DNA from: Erinaceus europaeus | Taxonomy: Eukaryota > Chordata > Mammalia > Eulipotyphla > Erinaceidae | Direction: 5' to 3' | NCBI RefSeq assembly: GCF_950295315.1 | Contig: NC_080165.1 | Location: forward strand, 8,844,917-8,908,916 | Length of the DNA stretch: 64,000 nt | In this document: positions 1-10,139 of the stretch, in pieces | Layout: the number at the start of each line of letters is the position of its first letter | How positions within the stretch are numbered: the stretch's first letter is position 1 | Program-made: the position numbers and the translations under genes | Notes under the pieces: generated by a model | Database searches by the model: none | What the model saw: the letters and a program-made list of their open reading frames with translations, nothing else | What the model was told of the DNA's origin: nothing

Positions 1-440
1 AACCTTAGCTAGCTCTCTCTCTCTCTCTCCATCTCTCTCCTTCCCTCTCTCTTCTCTCTTTCTCTCTCTCCCTCCCTCTTTTTCTCTCTCTTGCCCTCCC
101 TCCCTCCTTCTCTCTCCCTCCCTCCTTCTCTCTCCCTCTCTCTCTCTCTCTCTCTCCCTTCCTCCCTCCTCTCTCTCCTTCCCTTCTCTCTCTCTTTCTC
201 TCTCTCCCTCCCTCCTTCTCTCTCCATCTCTCTCTCTCTCCCTCCTCTCTCTCTTTCTCTCTCTCCCTCCTCTCTCTCTCTTTCTCTCTCCCTCCCTCCT
301 TCTCTCTCTTTCCCTCCCTCCTTCCTTCTATCTCTCCTTATCTTCTTCTTCTCTCTCTTCTTCCCTCCTCCTCCTACTTCTTCTTCTCCTCCTCCTCCTC
401 TCTCTCTCTCTCTCTCACTCTCCTTAATTTTTCTCTGTCT
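1..440. repeat. CT-rich simple repeat
   Basis: Almost pure pyrimidine strand of CTCT, CCTT and CTT blocks, continuing beyond the left edge of the window. The long Leu/Ser frame on one strand and Arg/Glu frame on the other are translations of this low-complexity DNA, not genes. Confidence 0.95.
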
Positions 441-567
441 CTTTTAGGAAAAAAAAAATAAAAGGAAAAAGGGGGAAAGTCACATGTAGCCCCACCAAAC
501 CACCGTGATAATCGATAATCCTGGATCAAAAAAAAAAAAGTCAATGAGATAAAATAAATAAAAATTA

Positions 568-775
568 GGGGCCGGGTGGTGGTGCACCTGGTTGAACTCA
601 CATGCCGCAATGTGCAAAGACCCAGGTTTGAGCCTCTGGTCCACACCTGCAGGGGAAAGCTTTAGGAGTGGTGAAGCAGGGCTGCAGGTGTCTCTCTGTC
701 TCTCTCCCTATCACCCCTTACCCTCTCGATTTCTAGCTATCTTTATCCAATAAATAAAGATAATGAAAAATTAAA
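568..775 (+). mobile_element. SINE-B
   Basis: Begins with the ggggcc head, has a degenerate B box (caggtttgagcc), the cacctgcaggggaaagcttt landmark, the CT-rich body and a tatccaataaataaa tail running into A-rich DNA. Complete copy, moderately diverged. Confidence 0.9.
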
Positions 776-1170
776 AACAAATAAAAATAAAAATGTAATA
801 ATAATAGTAGTAATAATAACAATGTGTCTTCCCATTCTTTTCAGCTGGTCTTCCTGCCATACTTGTCTACCCTGAAGATTCTGTAGTGTGAAAGCATTAG
901 GAACAAGAACGAATTTAGCTCCATATTCTAATAGGGCCTAGGAGCAGGCTTGCATTACAGGTTCTACAAAGCTGCTTAAATCCCCTCTTGATATGTCTCT
1001 CCTTCCAAGTCATACGATATTCATTCCTTCTCTAGATATTTATTGAGATTATATACAGCAGGCATTAATACTGGCCTTGGAGAGAAATAGTAATTAAAAC
1101 TACCATTCCCCTGGTTTGTGTTCGAACTGAGAAAGAGTGCTGACTAGTTTCTATGTACATCTCTGACTTT
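776..1170. other. Unassigned AT-rich DNA
   Basis: No repeat family, gene or RNA recognised. It begins with an A-rich stretch that is the SINE tail degrading, then ordinary diverged sequence. Confidence 0.5.
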
Positions 1171-1175
1171 TTTTT

Positions 1176-1443
1176 TCCAGTGATTTAATAATGATTGACA
1201 AAACTGTGGGATAAGAGGGATACAATTCCATACAGTTCCTACCACCAGAGTTCTGTATCCCATCCCCTCCATTGGGACCTTCCTTATTCTTTATCCCTCT
1301 GGAAGCATGGACTAAAGATCTTTATGGGATGCAGAAGGTGGAAGGTCTGGCTTCTGTAATTGCTTCTCAGCTAGACATGGGTGTTGACAAGTGGATCCAT
1401 ACCCCCAGCCAGTTTCTATCTTTCCCTAGCTGGGCAGGGCTCT
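1176..1443 (-). mobile_element. REP-X fragment, antisense
   Basis: The run gggataagagggatacaatt to gggcagggctc is the reverse complement of the 3-prime part of REP-X, matching the copies at 9033-9507 and 48200-48742. It is cut at its 5-prime side by a T-rich tract and an unrelated satellite-bearing segment. Confidence 0.85.
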
Positions 1444-1525
1444 TTTTTTTTTTTCTTTTTAATTTTTTTTTCTGTTTTGCTCCATGTCTTTAAAGGCCAG
1501 TCCTACAGCCTGCAGCCTTGGAGGA

Positions 1526-1676
1526 GGGAAAGGAAAGGAAAGGAAAGGAAAGGAAAGGAAAGGAAAGGAAAGGAGAGGAGAGGAGAGGAGAGGAGAGGAG
1601 AGGAGAGGAGAGGAGAGGAGAGGAGAGGAGAGGAGAGGAGAGGAGAGGAGAGGAGAGGAGAGGAGAGGAGAGGAGG
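1526..1676. repeat. GGAAA/GGAGA pentanucleotide microsatellite
   Basis: About eight GGAAA units change abruptly into about twenty GGAGA units. The switch is clean, as if one A-to-G variant pentamer was amplified on one side. The long Arg/Glu and Ser/Leu frames over it are artefacts. Confidence 0.95.
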
Positions 1677-1679
1677 AAG

Positions 1680-2170
1680 ACACAGTGAAAGAAAGTTACA
1701 GGAGGAAAGAGGGGATCAGTTAGTGACACCTACCTCTCTAACCTGCTTGTAGTCTGGACCGTAGAGGTATTTCCCCCCTCAACCACCAATCTCGGGGAAT
1801 TCTCCCCTCCCGTGCTCACAAGTTCTTAGGGAGCTCTGCTTTACCCATCCTGGAGACTTCCCTTTCTCTTACCCAGAGATCTTGAGGGAGCCCCTGTCAC
1901 ATACCCACATATCTCTGGAAACCCCTTCCAGCATACACCGATCCTGCTAGGTCGCTCCAATACACCCTGCAACCAACTTTCTTGCCCCTTTCTGCCCTAA
2001 AGGAGAGATCAAAGACTTCCTGGCATAGCCAGTTTCTTATTGACTTAACTCCACACACCTTTTCAGCTAACCCTGAGAATTTCATTTCTTTTTTGCCAGA
2101 GCCTTAACTTAAGCATTAATGCAGAAAATAAGCAAACTGTAAGCTACATATCAGATCAGCCAAAATTTAG
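1680..2170. other. Unassigned sequence
   Basis: Diverged, moderately GC-rich DNA with no repeat family or coding signal recognised. It could belong to an old LTR or to REP-X interrupted by the satellite, but nothing in it settles this. Confidence 0.4.
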
Positions 2171-2188
2171 CATAGAAGTATAAAGCAG

Positions 2189-2476
2189 GGAGTCGGGCGC
2201 TAGCACAGAGGGTTAAACGCACAAGGTGCAAAGCGCAGGGGCCAGCGTAAGGATCCCAGTTCGAGCCCCCAGCTCCCCACCTGCAGGGGAGTCGCTTCAC
2301 AGGCGGTGAAGCAGGTCTGCAGGTGTCTGTCTTTCTCTCCCGCTCTCTATCTTCCCCTCCTCTCTCCATTTCTCTCTGTCTTATTCAACAATGACAACAA
2401 CACCAATAATAACTACAACAATAAAAACAAACAACAAGGGCAACAAAAGAGAAAATAAATAAATATTTTTAAAAAA
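2189..2476 (+). mobile_element. SINE-A with perfect 15-bp TSD
   Basis: Full-length. A box (tagcacagagggttaaac) and B box (agttcgagccc) of a tRNA-type Pol III promoter, both gcaggt landmarks, CT-rich body and A-rich tail. Flanked by agaagtataaagcag at 2174-2188 and 2477-2491, which fixes its limits and shows L1-type insertion. Confidence 0.97.
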
Positions 2477-2504
2477 AGAAGTATAAAGCAGAACTATGTC
2501 ACTG

Positions 2505-2506
<2 letters not shown>

Positions 2507-2557
<51 letters not shown>

Positions 2558-2562
2558 TGTGC
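2507..2562. repeat. (GT)n microsatellite
   Basis: About 24 uninterrupted GT units followed by a slightly imperfect end. Confidence 0.97.
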
Positions 2563-2753
2563 ATGCCTGAGTGTGCTGGCAGGGGCTCCATGTCCCTTCC
2601 TTTCACATTACTGAAAATCCCTTTCCTAGCTTGTATGCACCCTTGCTCGGCCTCATTTGTTCATGTCTCATGTTTTGGGGCTTCCTTTGGGGTCCTTGAT
2701 TTTTGTTATCTAAGTTAAACAGAGAAACTAAGGCCAACTGAAATTCCTACCTT

Positions 2754-3038
2754 TTGGGAGTCAGGCAGTAGTGCAGCGGGTTAAGCGCAGGTGGCGCAAA
2801 GAGCAAGGACCGGCTTAAGGATGCCGGTTCAAGCCCCCAGATCCCCACTTGCAGGGGAGTCACTTCACAAGCGGTGAAGCGGGTCTGCAGGTGTCTGTCT
2901 TTCTCTCCCCCCTCTCTGTCTTCCCCTCCTCTCTCCATTTCTTTCTGTCCTATCCAACAACAACAACAACAATAGTAACTACAACAATAAAACAACAAGG
3001 GCAACAAAGGGAATAAATAGAATAAATATTTTAAAAAA
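2754..3038 (+). mobile_element. SINE-A with 14-bp TSD
   Basis: Full-length copy with intact A box (tagtgcagcgggttaagc) and B box (ggttcaagccc). TSD gaaattcctacctt at 2740-2753 and 3039-3052. Confidence 0.97.
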
Positions 3039-3052
3039 GAAATTCCTACCTT

Positions 3053-3806
3053 GAAAGTGTATCTTAGTTCTCCCCTGTGTTAGTAACCAACCCAGTTCTG
3101 AAGTGATACCATCAGTAAACAATAGCCAGATGTTTCTTATTACATGCAATTCACGGATCAATATGGTTGGAAGAATAATTATGTCTGAGATCAAATCCAA
3201 ATAATTGTTGTTTGTTTGCTTCTAATTCTGGAAGAAACACAATGTCCCAGGTGCTTTCCAAACATTTATGTTCTTTTCTTACCTTTCTGCTGATGTTAAA
3301 ATCAAAACCTATCATCTCATGGGCAAAGAATTAGAACATAGAACAGTATGCCTTCCCATCCATGTTCCTCAAACTCTTGGTAACTCCAGTTGACTGCCAA
3401 GTACAACTTGTGTTTGTCTGCATTTTTGTATCTCCTAAGTATTTAAAAATTCAGTAGCACATTCTGTGAGTACTTTCAGAGAGAAGATAGAGATCTGGTG
3501 GTTAAAGCCACTGGAAGTGAGCTGTTTTCTGCCAGAGTTCAGGACACACACACAATCTCCAAATATGGTACCTTAATGGGAGGAGTTAGAGAAAAATGGC
3601 AAAATTGGGACTATCTCTCCAGTGTCCCCTTCCCCAGCTTCCCAGACGTGACCCCTGAGTGGTAACTTCCCTGTAGCCAAGATAGAAAGGTCCTGGGAAA
3701 AATCTGAAGTGACAGGTCTTTCTAAACCCCCTCTGTTCACCATACTGAAGTCACACACTCTTTGAGCTATCTCTCTCTCTCTTGAACCCAGAGTAGAAAT
3801 ACTCAT
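3053..3806. other. Unassigned unique sequence
   Basis: No coding, RNA or recognised repeat signal apart from a short CT run near 3770. Confidence 0.5.
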
Positions 3807-3814
3807 GTTAAACC

Positions 3815-4086
3815 ATTTATTTATTTAATTTATTTACTTATTCCTTTTTGTTGCTTTTTTGTTTGTTTGTTTTAGTCATTGTTGGATAGGACAGAGAGAA
3901 ATGGAGAGAGGAGAGGAAGACAGGGAGGGGAAGAGAAAGACAGACACCTGCAGACCTGCTTCACCACCTGTGAAGCGACTCCCCTGCAGGTGGGGAACCG
4001 GGGGCTTAAACCGGGATCCTTACATGTCAGTCCTTGCGCTTTGCGCCACCTGTGCTTAACCCACTGCGCTACCGCCTGACTCCCGG
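3815..4086 (-). mobile_element. SINE-A, antisense
   Basis: T-rich tail at left, then reverse complement of the CT body, both landmarks, B box and A box, ending at the reversed head. gttaaacc at 3807-3814 and 4087-4094 is the probable TSD. Confidence 0.95.
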
Positions 4087-4094
4087 GTTAAACC

Positions 4095-4764
4095 GTTTCT
4101 TGAGGATTTCATTTCATTATGAATAAAGGCTCTTGTGTCAAGTCCAACTATTAAACACATATGTGTGGTTTTCTCCTTTTACCTTTCTCTGTCAATCTAG
4201 TTTTTGTATTTCGTGGAGGGTTCAATAAAAAAAATAAATAAAAGTTTTGATGATACCTGAGATCACCTGGTCTTCTCATTATGTGACTAAATATTTAGGA
4301 GTTCAGATGACTCTTGGACCAGAAGATCCCAGTGAGGTGGGTACAGGGGAGTGTCCACTTCCCAGTCTCCCAAGTCTTGTGTGACCTATAACCCATGACA
4401 TGTACATGGCGCCTAGCACAGTCTGTGGACGTGAGGAAGTGCTGCTACGTGAACGTGAAGCAAATGAGGTGAAAGAGCAAGTTCGTAGAAGTGCATTGTT
4501 TCTTGAGCTCGATGAAAGTTGTTTTTTGCTTATTTCCTTTTCTACAATCACAGTGAATTCCTATTATTAATAGTAATTTCCCTTCGAGCTCTTTGTTGTG
4601 AAACTCAAAAGTAACTTTCAGTGAAGGCAAAATTTTGTAGTGAGGGAAATAATATATATGTCAAAAATAGTCAAGCACATATTTAGCCAATTTCTTCTAT
4701 CTGAAACAGTTAATGGAGTGTAGGCTACTAGACAGGTGAAAATCTCCAGTGGTTTCCAGCTATT
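4095..4764. other. Unassigned unique sequence
   Basis: No repeat or gene recognised. The short frames here lack any family resemblance. Confidence 0.5.
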
Positions 4765-4780
4765 CAGAATGCCAATTTGC

Positions 4781-4815
4781 GGGGGTATAGCTCAGTGGTA
4801 GAGCATTTGACTGCA
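4781..4815 (+). pseudogene. Retroposed 5-prime fragment of tRNA-Cys(GCA), no tail
   Basis: These 35 bases match, as I recall it, the first 35 nucleotides of mammalian tRNA-Cys with anticodon GCA without a mismatch: acceptor 5-prime strand GGGGGTA, D arm with A box (tagctcagtggtagagc), 5-prime anticodon stem and loop ending at GCA. The variable loop, T arm and 3-prime acceptor strand are absent and there is no A tail, so it cannot make a tRNA. The 16-bp direct repeat cagaatgccaatttgc at 4765-4780 and 4814-4829 is a TSD, and the insert starts exactly at tRNA nucleotide 1. The last two bases overlap the TSD, so the net insert is about 33 bp. This fits the described class of tailless retropseudogenes mobilised by L1. 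The absence of mutations suggests it is young. Confidence 0.9.
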
Positions 4816-4829
4816 GAATGCCAATTTGC

Positions 4830-5490
4830 ACTGGGATGATATAGAGAAGTCCAAGTTACCGTGCTGATAGCAAAATCCTCAGAGAAATCTGATATTTTTT
4901 GAAAATACTTTTGAATTCTTTCAGCTCTTGAGAACCTCGCTTTGAAAGGCACTCACTTGTGTTGACTGGCTACTTGGCGTATCTGTTCAACATCTTTGAT
5001 GTGAAGACATAGCTTTTCACTACGATGCTAAAATGGTAGTTGTGTGTAGGTAAGAAGTAAAAAGGTTCCTTTCTTCATCCATGTTTTCAGTCCTCAGACT
5101 TTTGAGGTGACTTTGCACATTCAGTCTCTTCCTGTCTTATCTATCTAGTAGGAAATAACATCCCTCAGAACATATTTTGGCCTTATCCAGTAGATCAGAA
5201 TGAAAGGCCCTGATCTCATACTTTCACGTTCACGGCCCATTTCATAAAACCAAAAACGTAAACTATTTTAAAATGTAGAGAAACGTGCTTAAAAGCTGCA
5301 TCTCTAAAGCCCTCCAAAGGGGCAAACCCTAGACTCAAGTATTTGCTCTGAGCAATAGGTGACTTCCTGCTTTGCAAACAAGAGTTTCAGTGGATTGAGT
5401 TTTTAAATTCCAAAAAGCCCTGCATGTCACTATATTTTTACGGCTTGCAGATCAAAATAAACCAGAATAGTGGGGCTATATTTTCTTAAA
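4830..5490. other. Unassigned unique sequence
   Basis: Nothing recognised. This is the pre-insertion neighbourhood of the tRNA fragment and has no A-rich or SINE-like sequence nearby. Confidence 0.5.
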
Positions 5491-5491
5491 C

Positions 5492-5493
5492 AA

Positions 5494-5537
<44 letters not shown>

Positions 5538-5552
5538 TACACACACACGTAC
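5492..5552. repeat. (CA)n microsatellite
   Basis: CA repeat with a few T and G interruptions. Confidence 0.95.
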
Positions 5553-5607
5553 ACACAAAGATTAAAGGGGCATTATAGTAATAAATAAATAAATAAGCAA
5601 AACAAGA

Positions 5608-6703
5608 ACTGCCCCACTCTCTGAAGGGAAGGTGAGTCATTCAGTCTGCAGCTGTTGCTCTTGGAAGACTAGCTCTGAAGTGAGCACCGGCTAGAATGTT
5701 ACCAGCTGTGACTGTGAACTGTGAGCTGGCTGATAGGAACTCGAAGGTTGTATAGACTCCGGTGCTAAAAATGAATGGATATGAATGGGCCCCAGCTAGA
5801 TCATTGTAGTAAACATTTAACTGCATTTCTGTATCTTCAAGTTTGTAAGCTACTCTCTGCCCTAATCCTGCTTCCTAGTTCTACTCTCAACTCTGACACC
5901 AGCTTCCCAGACAGTATTTCTGGTCCACCCCTCATGTTAGTATCAAGCTCAAGCAAAGAGTATTAAGACATAGGCTCCTAGGAACATTGCTACATAGTCT
6001 TCCTAGCCTCCGTGTACCCTAATGCCCCCACATTCATCTGCTCCACTCCTGCTTTATGGTTCCAGTTCACTAAACATTTTGTCCTGCTGTCCATTTTACT
6101 ACATTTTGTCAGCCGCCAAGTTGCAGACGCCATCATGATTCCATCCTGACTTCCCTGGGGCTCTGGACCTCACCAGTCCTTCCAGGAACCTTACCTCTCC
6201 AGAGCCCTGCCTCACTAGGGAATGAGATGCATTGGATTGACCTTCTCGTGGTGCATCCCGTGAGTACCCATTTATTGGGGAAACTGACGATCCTTCTTAG
6301 CCGACTGAATCCACATGGATCCCAGTCACTTTCAAAGCCAGCAACAAGCAGACATCAGGCTCAACCTGACGCTGTTGACTGGCTATGGAAGAAGGGCAAA
6401 CGCTAGAAGAAGAAGGGAATGAGAAACAGTATGGGGAAATAAATTGACCTGACAATGCCCAGGTCCAAGGGGGAAGCAATTACAGAAGTCAGAACTCCCA
6501 CCTTCTGCATCATCCCCCCCCCCTGCCCCTATTTTTTGGTCCATACTCCCAGAGGAAAAAAGAATAGGAAGTTTCCAGTGAAAGGGATGGGACATGGAAC
6601 TCTGGTGGTGGGAACTGTATGGAGTCACATGCCTATTACAAGTATACCCCTTACAATCTTATAAATCACTGTTAAATCACTAATAGGAAAATAAAACATA
6701 AAA
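5608..6703 (+). mobile_element. REP-X, long copy interrupted by a LINE-tailed insert
   Basis: Collinear with the longer copy at 14780-16210, from actgccc(c)actctctgaa through gctactctctgccct, ctgctccactcctgc and gaagcaattacagaag to an A-rich end. aaacaaga at 5600-5607 and 6704-6711 is a plausible TSD. Split at 6228-6413 by a separate insertion. No ORF of useful length. Confidence 0.8.
6228..6413 (+). mobile_element. Insertion with CR1/L2-like LINE tail and a foreign 5-prime part
   Basis: Flanked by an 11-bp TSD, agggaatgaga, at 6217-6227 and 6414-6424, inside REP-X. The last 65 bases (from gacatcaggctc to the AGA repeat) are about 95% identical to the end of the LINE fragment at 37762-38063, including the stop codon TAG and the (AGA)n tail. 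The 5-prime 120 bases have no counterpart in that copy. A frame stays open for 58 codons from 6230 to the TAG at 6404-6406, ending ...PDAVDWLWKKGKR, in the same frame as the LINE ORF. It may be a SINE borrowing a LINE tail, a divergent LINE subfamily or a chimeric transcript. I do not recognise the head and see no clear Pol III B box. Confidence 0.75.
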
Positions 6704-6877
6704 AAACAAGAGATTTAACCAGTAAATTCTCCTAGGAATTCTCAAATTTTAGTCAGCCTAAGAAACATCAAAATGATTCCGGTCACTAATTTCACACTCA
6801 AAGCATTTGCAGTGTAGCTGGCTCCCAGTCCACCAGCATTAGCTTCACTAAGGAACTTGCTAGACATGTAAATGTGT

Positions 6878-7010
6878 GTGCTGATAGACAGCATAACAGT
6901 TACACAAAGATACTCTCATACCTGAGGCTCTGAGGTCCCAGGTTCAATTCCCTACACCACTATAAGCCAGAGCTGAGCAGTGCTCTGGTAACTAAAAGAA
7001 AAATACAAAT
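6878..7010 (+). mobile_element. SINE-C
   Basis: Has atactctcatacctgaggct, a B-box-like caggttcaattcc, and the diagnostic gagctgagcagtgctctggt end, followed by an A-rich tail. Confidence 0.85.
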
Positions 7011-7329
7011 TCTTGAGTCCATCCAGAATCTAAAAAGTTGGGTATGAGGATTAGTTATTGAAATATGTATTTCCGGGGTGAGTCTGACACACACAAGTTT
7101 AGTGATGGCTAAGTTACAGCATCATTTTACAATAATGATTATTTCCCATAGTCAGTCTCATTTTGAGAAAATATCCATGCTCATCCTAGATCTGAGTCTA
7201 CTGGATCAGAAATTCTGTGCACATTGAGAAAAATGCTGACAGGTGAGTTGCTCGCTAAGTTCCTGGAGTACCTTTTTCTTTCTCACACAAGATAATATAT
7301 ATACAAGTAGCTTCCACTAAAACCTTTAA

Positions 7330-7935
7330 TCACCATGGTGGCCCCACCACTGTCTTCTCATCTGACTCTCCCTTCTATTACTCCTCTGAATACCCTGCAT
7401 GCACTGTGCACCAGAACCTCGAAACTACCTTTTTTGTCCATCTTTACTTAACTCCCATCGTCCTTTAAAAGCCAAGGTGATGTTTTAAAAGACAGCGAGA
7501 GCCCCTTTAAGAAGTGGCCTTTCACTCTGGCTATGTGCAAACCTCAGTTGCTCACCTCTCTTTATTTTATTATTTTTTAATATTATCTTTATTTATTGTA
7601 TAGAGACGGCCAGAAATCAAGAGGGATGGGGGGAGATAGAGAGGGAGAGCCACACCTGCAGCCCTGCTTCACCATTTGTGAAGCTATCTCCTTACAGGTG
7701 GCTTGATTCTGGGTCCTGTGCACTCTAATGTGAGCGCTTAACCAGCCAGCCCACTCCTCTTCCTAAAGCACTCACATCAACTGTATGGGTTCTTCTGCTG
7801 TCTGATGACCATTTCTAGTCCCCACTGTCATTCTTAGGGTGAAGCCTTGTCTGTCTCCTGTGACTACAGACCACCTAGAACAGCACCAGGCACAGAGCTG
7901 ACAGGTGCTCAAAGTTTGCTATTAGTGAATCTTCA
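7330..7935 (+). mobile_element. Probable ancient L2 3-prime end, interrupted by SINE-B
   Basis: The stretch at about 7870-7935 (agaacagcaccaggcacag then aggtgctcaaagtttgct) resembles the conserved 3-prime end shared by L2 and MIR; the upstream part has a loosely L2-like cttaactcccat context. Heavily diverged, recognised from memory only. SINE-B at 7561-7757 splits it. Confidence 0.4.
7561..7757 (-). mobile_element. SINE-B, antisense
   Basis: Reversed tail with tattgtatagagacggccag, reversed CT body, cacctgcagccctgcttcac landmark and a degenerate head near 7750. Confidence 0.85.
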
Positions 7936-7954
7936 AGATGGCATATTAGCAGAG

Positions 7955-8170
7955 TCTCTTCAGGAGTTAAGAGCACTAATCATACCACCAGACTCTTGGG
8001 TTCAAGTCCTAGTTCTGCCATTTAGCAGCTATGCAAGTTTAGTTGAGTTACTGAGACTCTAGTTCTCACTTTTCACATATACATGGTGAAGAAAGTTGTA
8101 CGCCTTTTTAGTAGAGTTACTGAGCACGTTAGATAAGGGCCTCATAGGCCATACTTACAATGGAGGTTAC
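7955..8170 (+). mobile_element. MIR (ancient tRNA-derived SINE)
   Basis: ggagttaagagcac, then cttgggttcaagtcctagttc and tgccatttagcagctatgcaag follow the MIR core order (A box, B box, core region). Old and diverged, as expected for a pre-eutherian element. Confidence 0.8.
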
Positions 8171-8424
8171 TGTGTGTTCAGGCATCCACACGTAGTCTGC
8201 AATATCAAGATATTTTAAGATAATTGTACAATTAAATGCCTCCACAGAGGGTACTTTTATTCTCTCTCTTCCTCCCTAAATTCATTTAATTTTTTTATCT
8301 GGACTGTTAATATACCTTCCTCCTTCTCTTTCTTTGATACAATACACAGTGAAGTCTACTATTAAAATCCTACATTTATAATTCTTGGAAGGGATGTGTT
8401 GCAGTTCATTGGCTTATTTGTTTT

Positions 8425-8562
8425 TTTTTTTTAATCAGAGAACTCCTCTGCTCTTGCTTTATAGTAGTATGTATGTGGGGGTGGGTGGGGATTGAACCTG
8501 GGGCTTTGGCACCTCAGGCATGAGTCTCTCTGCAGAACCATTATGCTATCTGCCCCCTCCAT
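8425..8562 (-). mobile_element. SINE-C, antisense
   Basis: Reverse complement contains gatagcataatggttctgca, gagactcatgcctgagg and ccaggttcaatcccc, with a T-rich reversed tail at left. Confidence 0.8.
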
Positions 8563-8841
8563 TGGTTAGTTTTTAATATTAACAACAGAACTACAGTAAT
8601 TCTTTAGATGTGTCATATCTGAAGGATATATAAATATCTTGCATCCTTAAAAGATATAATTTGCAATTGCAGATTTCAAGTAAAAAGAAAACATGGGAGA
8701 CCTTGGGTTTAGCCATTTCTGTGTGAGATGTACACATAGAAGCCATGGGCACATTCTCTGCTTTAGTAAGAATTTATAAAAAATAGGCTTAATCAAAAGT
8801 AGTCAGATTGGCTCTATATTCACATGTTACACCAAGAGTCT

Positions 8842-9020
8842 TATTATTGCTGTAGTTATTATTGTTATTGATGTTGCTGTTGTTGGATAGGACAGAGAGA
8901 AATGGAGAGAGGAGGGGAAGACAGAGAGGGGGAGAGAAAGATAAACACCTGCAGACCTGTTTCACTGATAAAAACAATTAGGGCAACAAAAAGGAGTAAA
9001 TAAATTAATATTTTTTTAAA
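8842..9020. mobile_element. SINE-A with 5-prime inversion (twin priming)
   Basis: One insertion in two opposed pieces inside an 8-bp TSD, aagagtct, at 8834-8841 and 9021-9028. 8842-8967 is antisense SINE-A covering the second gcaggt landmark, CT body and tccaacaa region. 8968-9020 is sense SINE-A tail (gggcaacaaaaaggag, then A-rich). The two pieces abut in the SINE consensus with about four bases of overlap, so no SINE sequence is lost at the switch. The head is missing. This is the classic twin-priming outcome. Confidence 0.82.
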
Positions 9021-9032
9021 AAGAGTCTGATT

Positions 9033-9507
9033 ATATCCTAGCTTTTTCCAAAATAGAGATCCAGAATCTCATCTTCTATATTCTTGCCTTCAGGTTCTCA
9101 ATTATTAAACAGTTTTTCCTGCTTTACATCGTAATGCTTTTCAGTCACCAAATTGCAGATGCTACCATGGCACCAAACAGACTTCCCCAGGCAGATGACC
9201 TCACCAGCATATCCTGGAAGCCCACCTCCCCAGAGTCCTGTCCCACTAGAGAAAGATAGAAACAGGCTGGGAGTGTGAAACTGCCTGCCAACACCCATGT
9301 CCAGCAGAGAAGCAATTACAGAAGCCAGACCTCCCACCTTCTGCACCTCATAATGGTCCTGGGTCTGTACTCCCAGAGGGACAAAAATAAGGAACCTTCC
9401 AATGGAGGGGATGGGATGTAGAAATCTGGTGATGGGAACTGCATCAGTCTTATTCTACAGTCTTACGGATCATTATTAAATCAATAAATAAACAAATCTG
9501 AAAAAAA
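9033..9507 (+). mobile_element. REP-X with TSD and A tail
   Basis: Starts in the middle of the family, runs through gcagatgctaccatgg, cagcagagaagcaattacag and catactcccagaggg-like landmarks to A8. agtctgatt at 9024-9032 and 9508-9516 is the TSD. This copy shows REP-X moves by target-primed reverse transcription. It abuts the twin-primed SINE, whose TSD it partly reuses. Confidence 0.9.
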
Positions 9508-9527
9508 AGTCTGATTTTAATGCAGGT

Positions 9528-9690
9528 GAAAGAGCTTACTTGGGGAGTGTGTTGCTTTGCAATGTCTATGACTCAAGTTCAAGCTTGGACCTCACCACAT
9601 TGAAGAAATCTTTGATGCTGTTCTCTCTCTCTCTCTCTCCCCCCCCCCGCCTCTCTCCTGCCTATTTGCATCTTTAGAATAAGTATTTGA
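9528..9690 (+). mobile_element. SINE-E
   Basis: Head with gagtgtgttgctttgcaatg, a B-box-like ctcaagttcaagcttgg, cctcaccacattgaagaaat and a CT repeat body. A second, antisense copy lies at 33035-33185. Confidence 0.75.
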
Positions 9691-9867
9691 TGGCAACTTT
9701 TTTCAGATAGTGATGACATTACTATATCAGCATAGGAATCATAACACTGTGACTTGCTCCAAAGCACAGAAGGGCAGGCTGGAGACTGGGTTGCATATAT
9801 GACAAGGCGGCATCCTCTCCAAATGAGTTATTTTGCCAAGTTTGATTATATCTTTACACCTTAAAGA

Positions 9868-10137
9868 TTTTTTTTGGCTACCAGGATTATCTCTAGGCTC
9901 ACTGCCTGAACTATGTATCCACTGCTCTCATCTTTATTCTTTCTTTCTTTGATAGAGACAGAGAGAAATTATGAGGAGGTGAAGGAGAGAAGGAGAGAGA
10001 AAGAGAAACATCAGCAGTTTTGCTCTATCACGCTCGAAGCTCTCCCTCACCTGCTGTAGGTGGGCTCTGGGGTCCTGAAACTTGGCGCTTTCACATGGCA
10101 ACATGTATCACCTAACAGGGTACTGTTATCCCATCAC
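9868..10137 (-). mobile_element. SINE with module M, antisense
   Basis: Begins with reversed module M (ggctaccaggattatct ... tgtatccactgctct), then tttgatagagacagagagaaa, reversed CT body and a diverged head with degenerate promoter boxes. Confidence 0.75.
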
Positions 10138-10139
10138 TT

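Noticed and set aside
1381..1752. Arg/Glu-rich and Ser/Leu/Pro-rich frames
   Set aside because: Pentanucleotide satellite. The repeating unit gives long open frames by chance.
4781..4815. Functional tRNA gene
   Set aside because: Only the 5-prime half is present. The T arm, 3-prime acceptor strand, B box and Pol III terminator context are missing.
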